8,901 bases of DNA from Gallionellaceae bacterium (GTDB taxonomy: Bacteria; Pseudomonadota; Gammaproteobacteria; Burkholderiales; Gallionellaceae). The stretch is from the NCBI GenBank assembly GCA_021731185.1, contig JAKFXW010000074.1:1-8901 (forward strand). Reading direction: 5' to 3'. The stretch's first letter is position 1. Each line of letters opens with the position of its first letter. The notes beneath the pieces were generated by a model. The model searched no databases. It had not been told where the DNA came from and saw nothing but the letters and a program-made list of their open reading frames with translations. The position numbers and the translations under genes were made by a program. Below, piece after piece: positions 5,252 through 8,901 of this stretch.

Positions 5252-7150
5252 TCAGGCCGAATCCGCATGGAGGTGCTGCAAGAGTGCCTCCATCGAAATC
5301 TGACCCAGATCTTCACCTTTGCGGGTACGCACGGCAACCAAGCCAGCAGCCATTTCCTTATCACCAACGATTATTTGATAGGGTAACTTCTGCAAGCTAT
5401 GTTCGCGTATTTTATAGGTAATTTTCTCATTACGCAAATCCAGCTGTACACGGAAGCCCGCAGCTCGTAATGTTGCAGCCACTTGAGTGGCATAGGCATC
5501 CTGTGCCTGAGAAATATTCAGCACGGCCATCTGCACTGGAGCCAACCACAGTGGGAAAGCACCTGCGTGATGTTCGATGAGAATGCCAATAAAACGCTCC
5601 AGCGAACCTAGAATCGCACGATGCAACATCACTGGCACTTTGCGCGTATTGTCTTCGTCGACATATTCTGCGCCCAAGCGTACTGGTAAATTAAAATCCA
5701 GTTGAATCGTGCCGCATTGCCACACACGCCCCAAAGTGTCCTTCAACGAAAATTCAATTTTGGGGCCGTAAAACGCGCCCTCACCCGCCTGCAAATCATA
5801 TTTCAAACCTTGTTTCTGTAGTGCTGCGGCTAAGCCAGCTTCGGCCTTATCCCAGGTTTCATCTGATCCCACGCGCTTTTCAGGGCGAGTGGATAGCTTC
5901 ACTAGCACATCTGTAAAACTAAAATCCGCATAAATTTTTTGCAGCATCACTATAAAATTCGCCACTTCACTTTCGATCTGCTGCTCAGTACAAAAAATAT
6001 GTGCATCGTCCTGGGTAAATCCGCGCACCCGCATCAAACCATGCAGTGAGCCAGATGGCTCATTGCGATGACAAGAACCAAACTCCGCCAGACGCATCGG
6101 CAAATCGCGATAGCTATGCAAGCCGTGATTAAAAATCTGCACATGCCCTGGGCAATTCATCGGCTTCACCGCAAAATCGCGGGCTTCGGAATGCGTGGTA
6201 AACATATTGTCGCGATAGTTTTCCCAATGCCCAGATTTTTCCCACAGCGTGCGATCCATCACAGTTGGCGTGCGGACTTCCTGATACCCATACTCAGAAA
6301 ATTTGGCGCGCATATATTGTTCCACCACCTGCCACACCACCCAACCATTCGGATGCCAGAACACCATGCCTGGCGCGTCTTCCTGCATATGAAACAAACC
6401 TAACTGCTTGGCCAATTTGCGGTGATCGCGCTTCTCCGCTTCTTCCAGACGATACAGATACGCTTCCAAATCTTCTTTATTCGCCCAGGCCGTGCCGTAA
6501 ATGCGCTGCAACATTTCATTGCGATGATCGCCGCGCCAATACGCACCTGCCACACTCATCAGCTTAAACGCACGGAGCTTGCCCGTAGACGGCACATGCG
6601 GCCCGCGACAAAGGTCTGTAAATTCACCCTCGGAATAAAGCGATACATCCTGCTCGGCTGGAATAGAAGCAATGATCTCGGCCTTGTAATGCTCACCTGA
6701 ATTTTTGAAATACGTCACTGCCTCGTCACGCGACACCACGCGGCGGGTAACAGGCAAATCGCGCTTAGCCAGCTCCTTCATACGTTGCTCAATCGCGTTC
6801 AAATCCTCCGGCGTAAATGGACGCGCATAAGAAAAATCATAGTAGAAGCCATTCTCAATCACTGGGCCGATGGTCACCTGTGCCTCGGGAAATAATTCCT
6901 TCACCGCATACGCCATCAAATGCGCAGTCGAATGACGGATTACCTCCAAACCATCGGCATCCTTATCCGTGACAATAGATAAATTGGTATCTTCATCCAG
7001 CAAATATGATGTATCAACGACCGCCCCGTTAACCTTGCCTGCCAACGCTGCACGCGCCAAGCCAGCGCCTATATTTTGCGCCACGTCTGCAACCGTCACC
7101 GGGTGGGGGAAAGTGCGTTGCGAACCATCAGGTAAAGTAATTACGGGCAT
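5252..7150 (-). CDS. thrS: Threonine--tRNA ligase
   Basis: ThrRS charges tRNA-Thr in the cytoplasm and removes wrongly attached Ser. The 632 residues (E. coli 642) are complete: TGS domain 1-60 (MPVITLPDGSQ), editing domain about 65-225 with its four site residues His73, His77 (RHSTAHLM), Cys181 and His185 (DLCRGPH), class II catalytic core about 240-530, and anticodon-binding domain about 535-632. The zinc ligands that select threonine are all present: Cys333 (MNCPGH), His384 (DDAHIF) and His510 (MLHRAI), matching E. coli 334/385/511. I chose ATG 7150 because the family starts MPVITLPDG; GTG at 7162 would add four residues with no support. Only a weak GAAAG ribosome binding site is visible. 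It lies just after the tRNA-Val terminator, and no clear promoter or Thr-anticodon-like operator can be seen in the short leader. Confidence 0.98.
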   Translation of the reverse strand: MPVITLPDGSQRTFPHPVTVADVAQNIGAGLARAALAGKVNGAVVDTSYLLDEDTNLSIVTDKDADGLEVIRHSTAHLMAYAVKELFPEAQVTIGPVIENGFYYDFSYARPFTPEDLNAIEQRMKELAKRDLPVTRRVVSRDEAVTYFKNSGEHYKAEIIASIPAEQDVSLYSEGEFTDLCRGPHVPSTGKLRAFKLMSVAGAYWRGDHRNEMLQRIYGTAWANKEDLEAYLYRLEEAEKRDHRKLAKQLGLFHMQEDAPGMVFWHPNGWVVWQVVEQYMRAKFSEYGYQEVRTPTVMDRTLWEKSGHWENYRDNMFTTHSEARDFAVKPMNCPGHVQIFNHGLHSYRDLPMRLAEFGSCHRNEPSGSLHGLMRVRGFTQDDAHIFCTEQQIESEVANFIVMLQKIYADFSFTDVLVKLSTRPEKRVGSDETWDKAEAGLAAALQKQGLKYDLQAGEGAFYGPKIEFSLKDTLGRVWQCGTIQLDFNLPVRLGAEYVDEDNTRKVPVMLHRAILGSLERFIGILIEHHAGAFPLWLAPVQMAVLNISQAQDAYATQVAATLRAAGFRVQLDLRNEKITYKIREHSLQKLPYQIIVGDKEMAAGLVAVRTRKGEDLGQISMEALLQHLHADSA

Positions 7151-7192
7151 ATCAGCTTTCACACTTTAGAAAAATTCACACCTTAAAAACAC

Positions 7193-7211
7193 AAAATGCG
7201 GCCTAGCCGCA
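7193..7211 (-). terminator. Short terminator after tRNA-Val
   Basis: On the minus strand tgcggc (7211-7206) pairs with gccgca (7202-7197) around a 3-nt loop, followed by UUUU, a UG interruption and more U. It begins 13 nt after the tRNA CCA end and ends about 42 nt before the thrS ATG. The 6-bp stem is short but G/C-rich; some read-through into thrS is likely if no promoter lies between. Confidence 0.65.
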
Positions 7212-7224
7212 CCGTAAAATTTAC

Positions 7225-7301
7225 TGGTAGAGAGAACTGGATTCGAACCAGCGACCTCCTCGATGTCAACGAGGCGCTCTAACCAACTGAGCTATCCCTC
7301 T
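7225..7301 (-). tRNA. tRNA-Val (anticodon GAC)
   Basis: A complete 77-nt cloverleaf with encoded CCA. Acceptor stem AGAGGGA pairs with TCTCTCT (one G-U), then D-arm GCTC/GAGC, anticodon stem CCTCG/CGAGG around loop TTGACAT giving anticodon GAC (reads GUC and GUU), variable loop AGGTC, T-arm GCTGG/CCAGT with loop TTCGAAT, discriminator A and CCA at 7227-7225. It has its own promoter and terminator and lies directly before thrS, the usual betaproteobacterial arrangement. Confidence 0.97.
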
Positions 7302-7313
7302 GCAAGGTCGCGG

Positions 7314-7342
7314 ATTATAAAGCAAGTGCTATGTCTGGACAA
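7314..7342 (-). promoter_or_regulatory. Sigma-70 promoter for tRNA-Val
   Basis: The minus strand has a perfect -10 box TATAAT (7319-7314), a 17-bp spacer and a -35 box TTGTCC (7342-7337, 4 of 6 to consensus). The tRNA 5' end is 12 nt past the -10 box. The bases after the -10 (ccgcgac) are G/C-rich, as in promoters of stable RNAs under stringent control. A second, consensus TTGACA at 7354-7349 is 29 bp from the -10 box, too far to serve it. Confidence 0.7.
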
Positions 7343-7458
7343 TGTTACTGTCAAGAAAGATAACCAAGAGGTTGCCGTGCTGGGTGATGGGCAGATTTGA
7401 GTGCGGTAATCGGCGATCTTGATTCTTCGCAATAAGAAGGCCTATGACAAAGTTCAGG

Positions 7459-8901
7459 TCATGTTTCAACTCCCAAATCAAGTACACGTCGCACTTCTAC
7501 CTCTTCTTCTTTCCGATGAGCCAGCCGATACAAAATCGGCAGCACCAGCAGCGTCAATACAGTTGAAGACAAAATGCCGCCGATGACGACCGTCGCCAAC
7601 GGACGCTGAACCTCGGCTCCTGTTCCGGTGGCGATCGCCATGGGGATGAAACCGAGCGATGCCACCAGCGCGGTCATCAGCACCGGACGCAGACGTGTCA
7701 GCGCGCCTTCGTGAATCGCCGTATCCAGCGACTTGCCTTCCTCGCGCAGGGTGCGGATGAAGGCGATCATCACCAGGCCGTTAAGTACTGCGACACCCGA
7801 CAGCGCGATGAAACCGACCCCCGCCGAAATGGACAGCGGAATGTCGCGCAGCCACAGCGCCACAATACCGCCAGTCAGGGCGAACGGCACACCAGTGAAC
7901 ACCAGCAGGCCATCCTTCACGTTATTGAACATCGCGAACAACAATATGAACACCAGCAGCAATGCGACCGGAACTACGATCTGCAAACGCTTGGTCGCCG
8001 ATTGCAATTGCTCAAAAGTGCCGCCCCAGGTAGTCCAGTAGCCCGTCGGCACCTTGACCGCCTGCTGAATTTGCTGCTCGGCATCGGCCACGAAAGAGCC
8101 GATATCCCGTCCGCGTACGTTGGCCGTTACCACCACGCGCCGCTTACCGTCTTCACGGCTGATCTGGTTAGGCCCTGGCGCGACTTCGAAGGTCGCCACG
8201 TCGCCCAGTTGCACATATGCAGGGCGGGCGTGGCTATCTTCAGGCAGGCGGATAGGCAGCCGTTTCATCGCCTCCATGTCATTGCGCAACCGCTCGGGCA
8301 GACGCACGATGATGTCGAAGCGCCGGTCGCCCTGGAACAGCACGCCAGCTTCCCGGCCACCCACGGCAATCGAGATCGCTTCCTGCACATCACCGACATT
8401 GATGCCAAAGCGCGCGATCTTCTCGCGGTCGATTTTAATCGTCAGCATCGGCAAGCCGGTGGTTTGTTCGACCTTGACATCGGCGGCACCAGGCACTTTC
8501 TCCAGCACTTCCGCAATCTCCCCGGCGGTGTTATTCATCGTGTCCATGTCGTCGCCGAATACCTTCACCGCCACGTCACTACGCACGCCGGAAAGCAGTT
8601 CATTAAAGCGCATCTGGATCGGCTGGGTAAACTCGTAGTTATTGCCGGGCACCTTGGCCACCGCCGCTCGCATGGCAATGACCAGATCGGCCTTAGTGCG
8701 TGTTGGATCAGGCCATTCCGATTGCGGTTTCAGCATGACAAAGTTGTCGGCAACGCTGGGCGGCACCGGGTCGGTGGCGATTTCTGCGGTGCCCATTTTG
8801 GCGAAAATCCGGTCGACTTCCGGAAACTGCTTGATGGTTCGTTCCAATTCGATTTGCATCTCAATGGCCTGCGTCAGGCTGGTGCCGGGAATGCGCAGGG
8901 C
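7459..8901 (-). CDS. CzcA-type heavy-metal efflux RND transporter, C-terminal 480 residues
   Basis: This is the inner-membrane pump of a tripartite proton-driven metal exporter of the CzcA/CnrA/CusA family. The reading frame is open to the window edge (ALRIPGTSLTQAIEMQ...), so the usual length of about 1,040 implies that over half lies outside. Visible parts: the second periplasmic porter loop to about residue 300 (GTAEIATDPVPP, WPDPTRTKAD, SGVRSDVAVKVFGDD, IAVGGREAGVLFQG), then transmembrane helices 8-12 at about 307-325, 331-351, 356-382, 405-425 and 435-460, ending in a charged tail. Against CusA from memory, Met573 aligns with Met15 here, but Met623 and Met672 align with Glu and Ile, which argues against Cu(I)/Ag(I) and for divalent cations. 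The helix-4 motif that sorts the family lies outside, so the metal is unproven. G+C is higher than in the neighbouring genes. Confidence 0.93.
   Translation of the reverse strand, partial: ALRIPGTSLTQAIEMQIELERTIKQFPEVDRIFAKMGTAEIATDPVPPSVADNFVMLKPQSEWPDPTRTKADLVIAMRAAVAKVPGNNYEFTQPIQMRFNELLSGVRSDVAVKVFGDDMDTMNNTAGEIAEVLEKVPGAADVKVEQTTGLPMLTIKIDREKIARFGINVGDVQEAISIAVGGREAGVLFQGDRRFDIIVRLPERLRNDMEAMKRLPIRLPEDSHARPAYVQLGDVATFEVAPGPNQISREDGKRRVVVTANVRGRDIGSFVADAEQQIQQAVKVPTGYWTTWGGTFEQLQSATKRLQIVVPVALLLVFILLFAMFNNVKDGLLVFTGVPFALTGGIVALWLRDIPLSISAGVGFIALSGVAVLNGLVMIAFIRTLREEGKSLDTAIHEGALTRLRPVLMTALVASLGFIPMAIATGTGAEVQRPLATVVIGGILSSTVLTLLVLPILYRLAHRKEEEVEVRRVLDLGVET

Noticed and set aside
7151..7192. 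Possible thrS promoter (TTGTGT with TCTAAA, 18-bp spacer)
   Set aside because: Only 3 of 6 and 4 of 6 matches in A/T-rich DNA, and transcription would start almost at the ATG. Not supportable.
7423..7438. Stem-loop ttctt/aagaa after the efflux gene stop, considered as its terminator
   Set aside because: Only a 5-bp A/T-rich stem with no U-tract on the transcribed strand.
8120..8638. 172-codon open frame on the plus strand
   Set aside because: It lies opposite the efflux gene in high-G+C DNA, where antisense frames stay open by chance. The product is Ser/Arg-rich and featureless.

Overview
The window looks like a fragment of a betaproteobacterial chromosome. The gene order and the protein sequences (PheS with a four-cysteine knuckle, IHF-alpha, a MerR homologue directly after ihfA) fit the Nitrosomonadales or a close relative, but I cannot assign a genus from sequence alone. 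Every gene I can support lies on the minus strand, so transcription runs from high to low coordinates. The window stops inside a gene at both ends, which suggests it may be a whole short contig.

Layout from right to left, the direction of transcription: (1) 8901-7459, the C-terminal part of a CzcA-type heavy-metal efflux pump (RND inner-membrane transporter), in DNA visibly richer in G+C than the rest; (2) 7458-7302, a short spacer with a good sigma-70 promoter next to tRNA-Val; (3) 7301-7225, tRNA-Val(GAC) with encoded CCA, then a small terminator; (4) 7150-168, the classic translation cluster thrS, infC, rpmI, rplT, pheS, pheT, ihfA; (5) 137-1, the start of a MerR-family regulator, cut off by a perfect 33-bp palindrome at the window edge that looks like an assembly or amplification artefact.

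The cluster makes two aminoacyl-tRNA synthetases (Thr, Phe), initiation factor 3, ribosomal proteins L35 and L20, and the alpha subunit of the nucleoid protein IHF. Likely control points are the AUA start codon of infC, a structured 116-nt leader before rpmI (a candidate L20 feedback site), a strong intrinsic terminator or attenuator between rplT and pheS, and a UUG start on pheT.

I found no unknown multigene system. The core cluster is ordinary. The points worth a second look are the edge palindrome, the composition break at the efflux gene, the rplT-pheS hairpin, the rpmI leader and the unusual start codons. No gene-free stretch exceeds 300 bases.
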